Of a DNA stretch of 64,000 nucleotides, positions 11,192 through 22,400 are shown piece by piece (position 1 is the first letter of the stretch; each line of letters starts with the position of its first letter). The stretch is from Edaphochlamys debaryana. Its lineage: Eukaryota > Chlorophyta > Chlorophyceae > Chlamydomonadales. Location: NCBI GenBank assembly GCA_016858145.1, contig JAEHOE010000010.1, forward strand, positions 868,001 to 932,000, in the 5' to 3' direction. A program made the translations under genes and the position numbers. The notes beneath the pieces were generated by a model. That model saw only the letters and a list, made by a program, of their open reading frames with translations, ran no database searches and had not been told where the DNA came from.

Positions 11192-12023
11192 GGCTCGCCC
11201 CTTCAGGGGCAAGACAGGGCTTTTGGGGTCAAAGGCACCCCCCAGCCCTTAGTTGGCTTGCCCCAGTCTCCGCTCGGAGAGCGGAGCAGGGGCTACGCCT
11301 ATGCGGTCACGTCGCAGCGTCCGAAGTAACATCAGAGGAAGTTATAGCGTCGCGGACGCGCGTACGCGCCCCCGCCGCCAGGCAGTGCCCCAGCGTAGAA
11401 GCAGAGTGCCGTCTAAAGCAATGGGCAGGCCGCAGGGGCCGCGGGAAGCCCTGGCGAGGGACGCGGGCGACCCGTTTGCGGACTGCCGACGCGTTTGCGG
11501 CGCCTTCCCGAGCCACGCTAGAGCGCCTGCGACTCGCCGCGCGCGCCACGCATGGGGCATTAGGCGTGTCACCTACATGATGCGCCTCGTCGCGTGGTGC
11601 AGTGCGGCGCGGAGCCACGCGGCCTCCCTCCCCCCGCAGCCCCCTGCGCCGCCCGCGACCCACTGGCGACCCACCGGCCATGCACACCCAACCAAGTCCC
11701 GCTCCCAAAAAACGGGGGGGCAAGCCCGGACTGCTGCGCAGCTCAGTGGTTTAATTTGCCTCGGATCTTTGTTTAATTCGCACGCCGGGACGCAGGCCGG
11801 AAGTCGCGAGAACGTGCTGACGCCGTGTTCATCCCGGAAACGTACAAGCCCGCTTGCTGCGTCCCTCCTTTTCCTCAGCACGCCTGTAGGACTGCAACCA
11901 TCTCCCCTCACCGACGGCGGCACGCTCATCACGTCTCACGCGGCTGCGTTTATTTCTCGGGGGGCGAGCCCGCCTCGCTGCGCAGCAGGACGTTTCCAAA
12001 GCCCCCGTCCTACCGACCACAAC
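11192..12023. other. Intergenic region upstream of the SDR gene
   Basis: Two hairpins sit just outside the palindrome: GCCCC-TTCA-GGGGC at about 11198-11211 and CTCCGCTC-GGA-GAGCGGAG at 11268-11286. A 14-bp imperfect direct repeat (AGTTGGCTCGCCCC at 11188, AGTTGGCTTGCCCC at 11251) begins inside the palindrome edge. The rest is presumably promoter and 5' UTR of the SDR gene; no gene is seen. Confidence 0.6.
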
Positions 12024-15000
12024 ATGTCGCGCAAGCTGGGACGATACAGCACCGCGGAGCAGGCGCTCCAAGGCGTTGACGTCAAAGGTGTGTCGTGGGC
12101 CGACTTCGGGCCTCGGGCTTGCAGGCGATTGCAGTTGCGCAACCGCGCGGCCTCCTCGCCCATCCGACGCTGCAACGCAATCCTGTCGTCTTATTGTTGC
12201 AGGAAAGGTCGCAGTGGTGACCGGTGGCACCGCGGGCATCGGGGTGGAGACGTGCAAAGCCCTGGCCAAGGCTGGGGCGCGCGTGTACCTGTGTGCCCGT
12301 TCCGAGCCGGCCGCTCGGGAGGTGATCAAGCTGATCAAGTAAGCTCAGGGGCCCCTGGGGGCCATGGGGAATGCGGGAGGGAGGCAGGGTCGGAAGCGGC
12401 GAAATGGGAAAGGCGGGTCCCCACCCAGACTCCCTTTCGCACCCCGCTCCGCAAAACCGCCCCTCCACCCCGTCCACCGCCCCTGCCTCGCCTTACCCCA
12501 CGCACCCATCCCGCACCCTCAACCAACGCGCTGCACCCCCACCCCACGAGCCCCACACCCTATCTCCGCCCTGCAAGGTCCGAGGGCGGCGCTGACGTCC
12601 ACTTCCAGCACCTGGACCTATGCGACTTGGCCTCTGTGACGGCCGCCGCCGAGGCCCTGCTTGCCGCGGAGCCGGGGGGCGTGCACATGCTCATCCTCAA
12701 TGCAGGGGTCATGGCCTGCCCGCTCACGTGAGTCAGGACGTTTGGAACGGAGGGGCGATTGGGAGGGATGAGCTGTTTGCAGAATGCTTCGGCTTTCGGG
12801 TCACCTCAACGCCTCGCCCCCTGAAGGGCTATGACGTTGGACCGCCACGGGGCATGTGAGGGTTCCTGACGCCAGCCCCATCAACTTGCCGCTTTCCCCA
12901 AGTGGAAAGTGCACACCCACGGCCCCCCTCCACACAGACAGGCCCCCGCTCAACACACCCTCCACACACCCTCCGCGGGCCCCCCAGGCGCACCCAGGAC
13001 GGACTGGAGCTGCAGACGGGGGCCAATCACGTGGCTCACTTCCACTTCACCTCCCTGCTGCTGCCGGCGCTCAAGGTATTGGGGGAAGGGGCTGGGGCTG
13101 AGGGTCAGCGGCAGAGCGCACCGGTGCGTACGGGCTCGCGCGCTTGCCACAGGGCCGACTCGCCCCGTACACTCCTCTCCCAGCCTTCTTCATACAGCCA
13201 TGGCTTAGCCGCTTACCTATCCCTTACGTCTTCGTTCAAGTCTTACCACAGACTCGCATTGGCGAACCCCTCACACCCGCTCTACCCGCTCTACTGCCCC
13301 CCACTTGCACTTGCATTGCAACCACCACCACGCTGTCCAACCACCCCTCTCTCACCACACCCTGTCCGCACTCTTCCCCGCCCAACGCCGGCCTCCCTCG
13401 CCCCTACTCCACTCCTCCGCAGGCGCACGGCGGCCCCGCCCGAGTGGTGTCGGTGGCCTCCTCGGCGCACTCCTTTGGAACGAATGTGCTGGACGACCTC
13501 AACTGGGAGAAGCGCAAGTACGGTGAGGAAGCGTGGGGCCGCAAGGCAAGGCCGGGGTAAGTTTCCTTGAAGGCAAGGGTGGAAGCTGGGTGGGTATGAA
13601 GAAGCACTGCTGGCTGCATCAATGGCTGAGAATTGGTACTGATGGACGGTGGGGAAGTGGCGGGGAGGAGATGGGGGGGCACGCAGCTTGAAGCCGCGGG
13701 GGAACGCTGGGGGTGCTTGGCTTGGGGTAGCTTTGCAGCCGCAGAAGCGCCCACGAATGCACTGCCGCGGGCCGCGTTGCTAGAGTGAGCTACGTGACTT
13801 TGCAGCAGGAGTGCTGGCAGCGTCCTGATGTGAGCCGTGGTGCTGTTGGACGTACGATGCACCAATGCCCGTACGCGCTCCAATGCGGCCCGCATGCTCC
13901 GCACACAGGACCCTGGATTGCGTACGGCCAGAGCAAGCTGGCCAACGTGCTCTTCGCCAAGGAGCTGGCGCGCAGGTGCGTCTGCGTCTGGGTCTGGGCC
14001 TGGGCCTGGGCCTGGGGCTGGGGCTGGGGCTGGGGCTGGGTCTGTGGGCTGCGGGCTGCGGGCTGCCGGGGCCGCGTCTGCAGGGCCAGCACGGCGCAGT
14101 GAGCGGTGGCCCGCCTGCACCGCGGTTGCTCTGTCCCAAGGCGTGTGCCCGCCTGCTTAGGGGCACGAACGCACAAGGCAACAGCCAGGCAATTGGTCAG
14201 TACCGTACGTAACATGAGGGCACACACGCCCCCCCCCCCGGCCCACAGGCTGGAGGGCACCCCCGTCAAGGCCTTCTCCCTGCACCCGGGCATCATCTTC
14301 ACGCAGCTGCAGCGCCACCAGCCCTGGCCAGCATTCCTGGGCATCCGCCTGCTCTGGCCCTTCAGCAAGCGGCCGGACCAGGTGGGTGAAGGGACGACTT
14401 GCAGCAGGGTCTGTGGGTGGGTGGGCCAGGCGCGTTTGGCGAAGTCCGTCCGGGGCGAGTTCGGGGCGCCGGTCGAGATCCTTGCGGGTTGCGGCTTAGG
14501 TCGAAGGGCCAGGGATGCGCATTCAAAACAGACAGTGGAGTGGGCTTGATTCCTGCGGGGGGCCGCGCTGGACCGCTGGGTATGGGCGGCATGAGCCTGC
14601 CCCTCGCCTAGCGCAAGAGCTCGTGATTGGACTCCACCTGCTGCGACCTGCGGCCTTGACCTCATGGCGCCCGCGTCCATCCACACGTGTCCCCTCCTCC
14701 CCAGGGCGCCGCCACCAGCGTCTACGCCGCCACCGCCCCCGAGCTGGAGGGCTGCAGCGGGGCGTACCTGGCCGACTGCAAGTGAGCGCGGGAGGCAGCT
14801 AGCGCGGGGTCAGGGTGGACGCCCGACGTGAGGGCCAGAGGCAGCTTGGAGAAAGTAATGAGGGACAGCAGACGTCCTTTCTAGCCATGGCCCTGCGCCC
14901 TTGAGGCTTGCCCCCGCCATACCGGGGGCGATCGGGGCCGTGCCAACAGCGCTCAGGCACCGAGCCACGGGCCCGCTCGCATGCCCTCCATCACCCCGCT

Positions 15001-15287
15001 TACCTCTCCTTGACTTCTTTCTGGCCGTCTTTCCTCCCACCATCGGCCCCAGGGTGTCCAAGCCCAGCGCCCTGGGTCAGGACGCGGCCCTGGCCACGGG
15101 TATGTGGGGGGCCACGGAGGCGCTGCTGCAGCGGGCGCTGGCGGGGGAGCTCAAGCGCCTGGCGCCCGCGCCCGCACTGGCAGCGGCGGCAGCGGAGGCC
15201 AAGGCAGTGGAGGCGACGGCAGCCGAGGGGCGGGCAGGGGAGGTGAAGGCAGCGAAGCCAACGGCTCAGACTGTGGGCGTGGCGTGA
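12024..15287 (+). CDS. Short-chain dehydrogenase/reductase (retinol dehydrogenase-like)
   Basis: NAD(P)-dependent oxidoreductase; the substrate cannot be read from sequence. Exons: 12024-12087, 12203-12338, 12578-12727, 12988-13075, 13423-13522, 13909-13975, 14249-14381, 14705-14781, 15053-15287, giving 349 residues with every phase matching. Classical SDR features are present in order: VAVVTGGTAGIG cofactor loop near residues 22-33, ILNAGVM, a conserved Asn in GANHVAHFHFT, the catalytic Ser region VVSVASSAH, and the catalytic YGQSK (YxxxK). An HPG motif follows (SLHPGIIFT), as in the RDH11-14/WWOX-like branch. No transit peptide is evident. The Ala/Glu-rich last ~40 residues look like a lineage-specific tail. 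The start ATG sits 22 codons before the cofactor loop, normal for the family. The gene converges on the phosphoglycerate dehydrogenase gene. Confidence 0.95.
13983..14042. repeat. GGGCCT/GGGGCT repeat in intron
   Basis: A degenerate 6-bp G-rich repeat begins a few bases after the 5' splice site at 13976 of the SDR gene, the same placement as the repeat at 1081-1152. Confidence 0.85.
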
Positions 15288-15930
15288 GAAAGGGTCAGGC
15301 CGGTCCGGGCGTGGTTGGGGGTGGGGGCATGGGGTGGTTATGAAGGGTCAGGGTACGCAGAGGATAGAGGGTGTAGTGTCGTGCACCGATGGTGTGAGCG
15401 TGGAGGGGCGTGAGGGCATGAAGCAGGCTGGGCGCTGACGAGGCGTTTGTCACACGGGAGTGCACGAGGCAAGCATGCGGGTACTCATGGCAAGCAACGC
15501 AGAAGCACGCTCGGCGCTGACGAGGCGTACGTCATGCTACTGGAGTGCAATCATGGGGGTCTGAAGACGCTGGACTGGGGCGGGTACTTTGCTCAATACT
15601 TGTCGTGCTATTCACTAATGTGTTATGTCTGGAGGTCATGACTGGGCCCATTAAATGTGTCGAGACTGGAAGGCCTGAACAGGAATCTGGCTTTTGCATG
15701 TCGGCCCTCACATCTCGCCAGGAGCTTGTCTCCTTGCAAATTCCTTTGCTCCGTTCATTTGCATCCCTCACACGCTGGGCGTACGCAGAACGCCCCCATC
15801 AAGAATACTAACACCGGGCCAGCCGGCTTCTCACGCCACCTCTCCGTACGGGCCCAACCACAACAATCCCTGCAGCTCACCACACAGGCGTCCAAACGAA
15901 TCCACTTTAGCCAACCCTGACTCGTCACAA
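15288..15930. other. Convergent 3' intergenic region
   Basis: This stretch lies between the SDR stop codon and the small minus-strand ORF downstream of phosphoglycerate dehydrogenase. It should contain the SDR 3' UTR. I found no TGTAA-like signal on the plus strand and no gene. Confidence 0.6.
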
Positions 15931-16368
15931 TCACCGCCCCCCCAGGGCCATCACGAGCAGCGCCACCACCGCCGCCAGGAGCCACAGCAGCGGCTGCGGC
16001 GGCTGGGGCCAGCGGGAGGTCAGGGCAGCCGGCGCGGCCGCCTTGACACCCGCGCCCGGTATCACAACCCCGGCCCCCTCCTCAACAACGCCCTCCACAC
16101 GGCCATAAGTCGCGAGCCCCGCCGCAGCGGTGGGCTGCGTTACAGCGCTGCGCACCGGCACTGTCGCCGCCGCAGCGGCCGCGACCCCAGCCCCAACGTC
16201 AGCACCAAGTATCGCCGGTGTCACTGACACTGCCGCCGCCGCCCCGCCCTGGAGCCGCACCATGTCCCTGGGGCGGTCGCCACACAATGCACCCCGGTCA
16301 ACAATGCTCCAGCTTGCTTGGCCAAATCGCAATGCTATCTTTGCCCCCTGATTCACTGTAGAGGTCAT
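15931..16368 (-). CDS. Candidate small protein with C-terminal membrane anchor (145 aa)
   Basis: An uninterrupted ATG-started ORF lies downstream of the phosphoglycerate dehydrogenase stop, on the same strand, 201 bp away. The product is Ala/Val-rich and ends in a hydrophobic stretch (LLWLLAAVVALLVMALGG) four residues after Pro-Gln-Pro, the layout of a tail-anchored protein. The first third uses codons that are less GC-biased than the neighbouring genes. It could be a separate small gene, a downstream ORF in the dehydrogenase 3' UTR, or chance. A possible TGTAA signal on this strand (16144-16140) falls inside it. I recognise no homologue. Confidence 0.3.
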   Translation of the reverse strand: MTSTVNQGAKIALRFGQASWSIVDRGALCGDRPRDMVRLQGGAAAAVSVTPAILGADVGAGVAAAAAATVPVRSAVTQPTAAAGLATYGRVEGVVEEGAGVVIPGAGVKAAAPAALTSRWPQPPQPLLWLLAAVVALLVMALGGR

Positions 16369-16569
16369 GGCAGCTCAGTGCCGGCCTAAACCAGTCATGC
16401 ATTCAACCAACGCCCGCCCCTGCTGCCCGCTGCCGGGCCTCGGGGCGCTGGGCCTGTCAAGGCCTTTCCACCGCCTTCCAACGCTTTATGAACAGTGTCT
16501 ACCCAACGGACCGCCGCCGGCATCCGCCAAGGAAGTGTACTGCTGCTGCTGCCGCTTGCCTGGCTCCGC

Positions 16570-19500
16570 TTACTGCTTGTCCTGGGCCCAGCGGACCCAG
16601 AAGAAGGTCCCCGGCTGCCCGATCTCGTCCTCGAATACGTTGCCTGAGGGGGTAGGCGCGAAACCAGGGCCCATGGTTTTATGCTGTGACACTGGTACGC
16701 AGGCCTCAGACACTTGCGGCTGAGAGGGCGTTGGAAGGCGCTAGCCTAAGCTGCTCGACCGCACCCACACGCCCACGCCACACCGCGCCCCCGGTACCCC
16801 CCCGCCCCCTCACCGATGAAGCGGGACGAGATGACGCCGGGGCAGGCCGCGCCTAGGCCGGACTGCATCGGGAGGGGAGGAGGCAGTCGGAGCGGTATCA
16901 GCCGAGCTCTCGAGCCGATCAACTCACACTGCCCTCGCCCTTGCAAGCTCATCCCCATGGGGGTCACTGCTACGCCCCCGCCCCCACCCCTACCCCCACC
17001 CCCACCCCAGAGCAGCGCACACACACAGCCCCAGCCCCCACCTGCAGGCCGGAGGGGTCCGCCACCTCCCCGAAGTCCAGCACCGTGTAGGCGATGCCGC
17101 CCTTGGAGGTGTTGATTTGCTGCTCGATGTTGACGCCCTGGGGGGTGGTGGGAATGGGGGAGGGAGGTGGGGGAGGGGGTCAAATGGGGGGTTTTACTGG
17201 AAGCGTGGGTGGTTCAGGTGTGCGGGGGTCAGTGCGGGTCGGGGACAAGGCCTCAGGGCGCAGCTACTACGGTAGCCCGACCTGCTGCTACACAAGCCAG
17301 CGGCTCAGCATCGGACATCCCCAAATTCGCACGCAGGCGTCGTTCGCCAACCGCAGCCCGACGCACGGCCCCACCTGGGAGCCCAGGTACGTGGTGATCT
17401 GTCCCAGCACGCCCGCCTCGTTCTTGTTTACGATGCACAGCCGCCCGCCGATGTGGCCGGGCTTGCGGTCCAGAACCGTCTGTGAGGCGTGAGTGGGAGA
17501 TGGAGTGGTGGTTGGGAGCGATGGGCGGGAGCAAGGGAGCATGGGGGGAGCGAACTCGTACGGGGGAGGCTGTCGAGGTGGACCGTAATTGTGTAAAGAG
17601 TGGCGGGGCGGCCGGCCAAAGCGAGGGCGCGGGCGCGGGGGCTCACCTGGGGGAAGTTGACGCTGTTGCGGATGGTGCCGGTCTCCAGGAAGTCCTGCGG
17701 GGGAGGGCCAGGGTGGTGATGGAGAGGGGCTGAGAAACATCCGCATAAGCACGCACCCTTGCGGGCCGGGAGCCACGCCACATGACAGCCCTCGCGCACC
17801 CACCCACCCACCCACCCCTTCCCCCCCTCTTTCCACTCCCTTCCCCCTCCCACCACCCCCCACCACCACCTCCCCACCTTGAGCGTGTCTGCGGCCATGG
17901 CCGCCGAGTTGTCCTCGGCCTCCTCCGTGGAGGCGCCCAGGTGGGGCAGCACCAGGTGCTTGGGGTGGCCCGACAGGAAGGGGTCGGCGAAGTCCGACAC
18001 GTACTTGCCGGTCAGCGCGCCGGACTTGTACAGGTCAGCAACAGCTGAGGGGGAGGGGGTTGAGGGTTGAGGGTTGAGGGTTGAGGGAGGAGGGAGGAGG
18101 GAGGGGGGAGCGGGGAAGAGGAGGATGGCGGGGCAAGGAGGGTACTGCTTGGAAGGAAGGAAGGAACGCTGCTTCCTACCCATCCCGCCGGGCTGAGCGC
18201 CTCACCCTCGCCGTCAATGATCTCTCCGCGCGCGAAGTTGAGCAGGTGCACGCCCGGCTTGCAGAGCTTGAGGTTGACGCCGTTGAGCATGTGGTGCGTG
18301 GCGCCCTTGATGTACGGCACGTGTACGGTGATGTAGTCAGACACCTGGGGGCAGGAGGAGGGTGGAAGGGACGGGCGGCCGGGCGGAGGTTGCTGGCGAG
18401 GCGCAGACCGCAGAGTCGCCTTCCCAGCCCCGATCCTCCTGCCTCTCCCCCCCGTCCTGGCTGATGACCCTTCCCGCCCTCTCTCTCACTCGACAGGCCA
18501 CCTTTCCTCAACCGGTCCCCCTAGCCCCCTGACAGGTCTCCACCCCACCTCACCACCCACCCCACCCACCCCACCTTGAGCAGGTCCTCCAGGCTCTCAG
18601 CGCGGCCCATGCGGTCGCCCGGCAGCTTCCAGGCGGCGTCCAGGGACAGCACGGGGTCGTAGCTGGGGTAGGGCAGACGGGGGGAGCAAGGCGGCAGACG
18701 GCAGGGCATTCAGGGACGAGGTACCAACACCCTTCGACACGGCCCCAAACGGCGCCGCTCCGGCTCCACCCAAGCTCCTGTGTCTCTCCTTCCCTTCCCC
18801 TCTCCCACCCCGCCTGCCCCCTTCCCCCCTCACCCGACCACGTTCATGCCCAGGGCCAGGGCGGCATTCACCACGCGGCCGCCGATGGCGCCCAGGCCGA
18901 TCACTCCCAGCGTCTTGCCCTGGATCTCGGATCCAACGAACTTGGCCTTGTCCTTCTCGATCCGCTTGGCGACCTTCTCGTAGTCCATCTGTCACGTGGA
19001 TGTACGGCAGGGGCGGAGCCGATGGGTGTCCTGTGCTGCAGTACCACTGACGCTGCCGACTGCCCTTCCTTCCCTCTGAGGAGCCAAGCTCCAGGGTTGG
19101 ATCTGCCTGCCTGCCGCTGGTCCGCATCGGCCTCCTCCACCCCAGGGTCCTCAAAGCGTGGGCTCTCCTCTTCCCCTCCCCTCCCCACCGCTCCCTCCCC
19201 CTCACGTTCTCCTCCTTGTAGATGACGTTCTCCACGTGCTTGTGGCCCTCCACGATGCCGCGGGCCGCCAGCAGCATGCCGCAGATGACCAGCTCCTGCG
19301 GGTGGGGGTGGGGAGGGGTTGCAGGGGTGGGGGGCGCGATGCTGGGGCCAGGGATGCATGGAGGGTCCCGGACCCGCCGCCTCCCACGTCCCAACAAGGG
19401 GTCCTTCTGCCGGCAGGACGCCACACAGGCAACCAAACGCGCGCCTTGACCGCTATGCTTCAGCCGACACGAATTTGGCCCCCGGACCAGACTGCATGCT

Positions 19501-21160
19501 GCCAACACCACTGATGACCACACCGCGCGAACCGAGCGTTTAGGATACACACCTTGACGGCGTTGGCGTTGGCGCCCGGCGTGTTGAACACGGGGATGCC
19601 CCGCTCCGTCATCTGGTCCACGGGGATGTTGTTGACGCCGGCGCCGCAGCGCACGATGCCGCGGACCGTGGGGGGCACCTCCTCCACCTGACAGGGGGGA
19701 AAGGGGGGAGGGGTGGGGTTGGGGTTGCGGTTGGGGTCAGGGAGGGGTCATGGAGGAGGGGGAGGGGCGGCTGCACACATTGCCCCCCAAATACGTCACT
19801 CCGTATCCTTTCCGTGCCTCTTCCCGCCGCCTCTCCCCGCACCCCACCCCGACCTTGACCCGGTGCGAGTGCAGCACGTCCGGCCGCCGTGCCAAAACAC
19901 ACGCGTGTCCACCTGCTCCACCCCTCCGTCCCCCCCACCTTGAGCTGGTGCGAGCGCAGCATGATGGCCATGGGCGAGGCGGGCAGTTGCGAGTCCTCGC
20001 CGCTCACCACGTAGTTGCCCCGGGGGAAGCGCTGCGGGGGCGGAAGGTGCGGGAAGGTGCCGTGGGAGGTGAACCTCAGCATGCAAGCTACCGTACGTAA
20101 GTACGCCTGCACTCCTCCGCGGACCCAAGGTACGGCAGAACCTTGCTCCCCCAAGCGTCCAGCACCCAGGTTCCACAGCGCCCCAACCCGCCCAACCCAC
20201 GCCCGCGCCCGCACCCCGCCCGCACCTGCAGGCCCACGGGGGAGATGGCGTTGAAGGTCTTGATGGTGAAGGCAGCGCCCGTGTAGCCGGAGGCGCCGGC
20301 GGCGGGGGCAGGGGCAGGCGCGGCGGCAACCTGCAGGAAGGGGAGGGATGCAGAGGTCAGGGGCACGTGGGGCTGGTCTGGGGCACCCCTTGGGCCCAAG
20401 CGCTTTCGCAGGCCCCGGCAAGACCTTCCCCGCCTTAATGTTGAGCGCCAGACTAGCCCCGGCAAGGCCGCCCTCCGCTCTTTCCAAGCAAAACAAGTGC
20501 ATGCCGTACGGCCGAGCTCTCAGTACGACGATGCGGCGAGTGCCGTACCTCCTTGGCCTTGGCGGCACGGTCCTTGGCGAGCTTGATCGCCTTCTCGAGC
20601 AGCATAATCTCATCCACATCTGAGTCGGCTGAGTCCTTCTTGAAGCGGAGGACGGGCAGGGGGCGGACGGCCCGGCCCGGAACTGTTGTGGCAGAAATAC
20701 GGAGGTGATAGGGCAGGGCCGACGATGGGGGGGGCTGGCAGACGAGCATGAAGGACACAGGGTTCAAAGCAACCTGCAGCTAGCCGGGTCTGGCCCAGGG
20801 CAAGTCGTGACACAGGGGTGTGGCGGAGCCGAGGAGCAGAGAGCGAGACGAGGTGATCAGGAGGCGCGTTCAGAGTGGCAAGCAGGGGCTGGCTTACCCA
20901 GGCGCGATGGCACTGTGCGGCCGGTCCTGCAGACGGCAGGCTGCGTGGGACAAGGTAGCAGGGGCCGGGGTGGTGGGTGTGCCGGTGGAGTGTCGGGAGG
21001 CTGCAGGCCTGACGTAAGCGGCAGGCCGGCGTCCCGGCGGCCTGGCCGAGACCGGGACCTATTGCAAGGATGTAACGTGTGCGATACGTCCCGACACGAC
21101 TCCGCGTTGCTGCTCAGAGCAGCGCACCTTCGGCTGGGCAAGGATCGACTGGGACTTCAT
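16570..21160 (-). CDS. PGDH: D-3-phosphoglycerate dehydrogenase, short type, probably plastid-targeted
   Basis: Oxidises 3-phosphoglycerate to 3-phosphohydroxypyruvate, the first step of the phosphorylated serine pathway. Sixteen exons from 21160 down: 21128-21160, 20898-21000, 20549-20682, 20226-20330, 19939-20031, 19553-19687, 19206-19295, 18834-18988, 18575-18662, 18206-18344, 17878-18044, 17647-17694, 17375-17479, 17042-17137, 16814-16862, 16570-16643; total 537 residues. Visible: a Pro/Arg-rich presequence (~60 residues), the Rossmann loop VIGLGAIGGRV, catalytic Arg in NFARGEIID, catalytic His in LPHLGAST, and a C-terminal ACT domain (GVLGQITTYL...GVNIEQQINTS). The extra ASB domain of Arabidopsis-type enzymes is absent. 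The usual DVFPxEP segment reads DFADP. The first two exons are less certain than the rest. Confidence 0.95.
18057..18090. repeat. GGTTGAG 7-bp repeat
   Basis: Four to five GGTTGAG units followed by GGGAGGA units lie in an intron of the phosphoglycerate dehydrogenase gene. It is a simple repeat, not the TTTTAGGG telomere repeat of Chlamydomonas. Confidence 0.8.
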
Positions 21161-22400
21161 CTTGGGAAGACGGAAGGCAACCGGGCACGCTACTTGCTAC
21201 TCCAATTCCAGCGAACGCGAGAGTCGCTCGAGTTGTCGTTGCCCAACACTGTCTGGGTAAACGTTGCGGGGAACGGGTTCCGGTGCTTCGGCTTCCACGG
21301 CCGCTTTACTTCTGCAGAGTAACGATTGCAGCGACGCGATGGAATGCTGTGTATGTATGCCAGCGATGCAGGTCGCGATGAGCAGGATTACGCAAATAGA
21401 CGAAAGTTGTCAGTGCAGCACGTTCATCAGTTGCACGGCAACTCCGTGGCGTGAGGCACCGCGCGTGATGCGCATCGTCGTCCGCCCATTCCAACAACGC
21501 AAAGCCAGGTCTTTCGAATACTATTGACGAAGTCCCTGATGCCAAAGCGAGGCCCAGCTTGCACGCGACGCACGAGTCGGCGTTGGCACGCCTCTCCGTC
21601 TCTGCGACCGCCCATACGTCAGCGCACGTTCCGCTATGTGGCGTTGCAGCTATACTGCTTGGTTGCAACTCAGTGTGCACGCCACCACAACACATTCCCG
21701 CGCATTCGTCCGTCTAACCACCTCTGTTGCCCTTTTGGAGAACACTCGGCTCGTAATAAATGTGGTACATCTGATGCGGAACGAGGACTGTTAGCCGGCT
21801 CGCGGCGAGGGATGTTGCGTGTGGGCAGGGCGCGGTGCCATCGGGCCTCCCAGAGCGCAACCCTGTGCTTTACAGACCAATCCAGGCTGCCGACCTTTGT
21901 AGTCTTTGCCCTCGCGGTAATCAAAGTTCTCTCATAAGTGTGTCTGCCTGGCCCAAAAGCCCATCACCCGAACTCAGTGCACCTCCTGCTTGAGTCAAAG
22001 CTCAGCTAAGACTCTGCCTTCCTCAATCCAGCCACTAAGACGCTGCCAGATCGGCGCTTTCACTTTGGTGCAGCCGCCGCAAGGGTCAATCCGCTGACAC
22101 GCACTACCTCGCCCCACGGCTCGGGCCTGCCGTCCTGCACGGTCATTATTGGCCCCGCCTCGAGCTGATCTATCCACGGCGCGAGGCCCATGCCCTGGCC
22201 CTTGCCAGGAGGGGGGGTGCTGGCTTGATATAACCCGCGCACAACCCCTGGAGCTCCGCAAGGGCTTGGAAGTCCGTGCGGCCTTCTTCAGCGTCACCGC
22301 AATCCGTCTCGCCCACAAGGCTCCGCTTCGCGACCTGCGCTGCGCGTCGCCAACATCCACCCGAGCCCTAGCAACGCCATACCGGTATGACCGCCACAGC
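21161..22400. other. Intergenic: PGDH 5' side and eIF3a 3' UTR
   Basis: The eIF3a 3' UTR (right side, minus strand) and the upstream region of the dehydrogenase (left side) share this gap. The base composition is less GC-rich than in the genes. Only short unrelated ORFs occur and I see no further gene. Confidence 0.6.
21870..21874 (-). terminator. Possible TGTAA poly(A) signal of eIF3a
   Basis: A TGTAA pentamer on the minus strand lies about 530 bp after the eIF3a stop codon, matching the volvocalean polyadenylation motif. A pentamer can occur by chance, so this is tentative. Confidence 0.35.

Noticed and set aside
11253..12731. 492-codon plus-strand ORF over the SDR start
   Set aside because: It reads through two introns of the SDR gene; only its portions inside the spliced exons match the family, and the ATG at 12024 gives a normal N-terminus.
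18057..18090. Interstitial telomere repeat
   Set aside because: The unit GGTTGAG differs from the algal TTTTAGGG and Arabidopsis TTTAGGG repeats and grades into other G-rich simple repeats.
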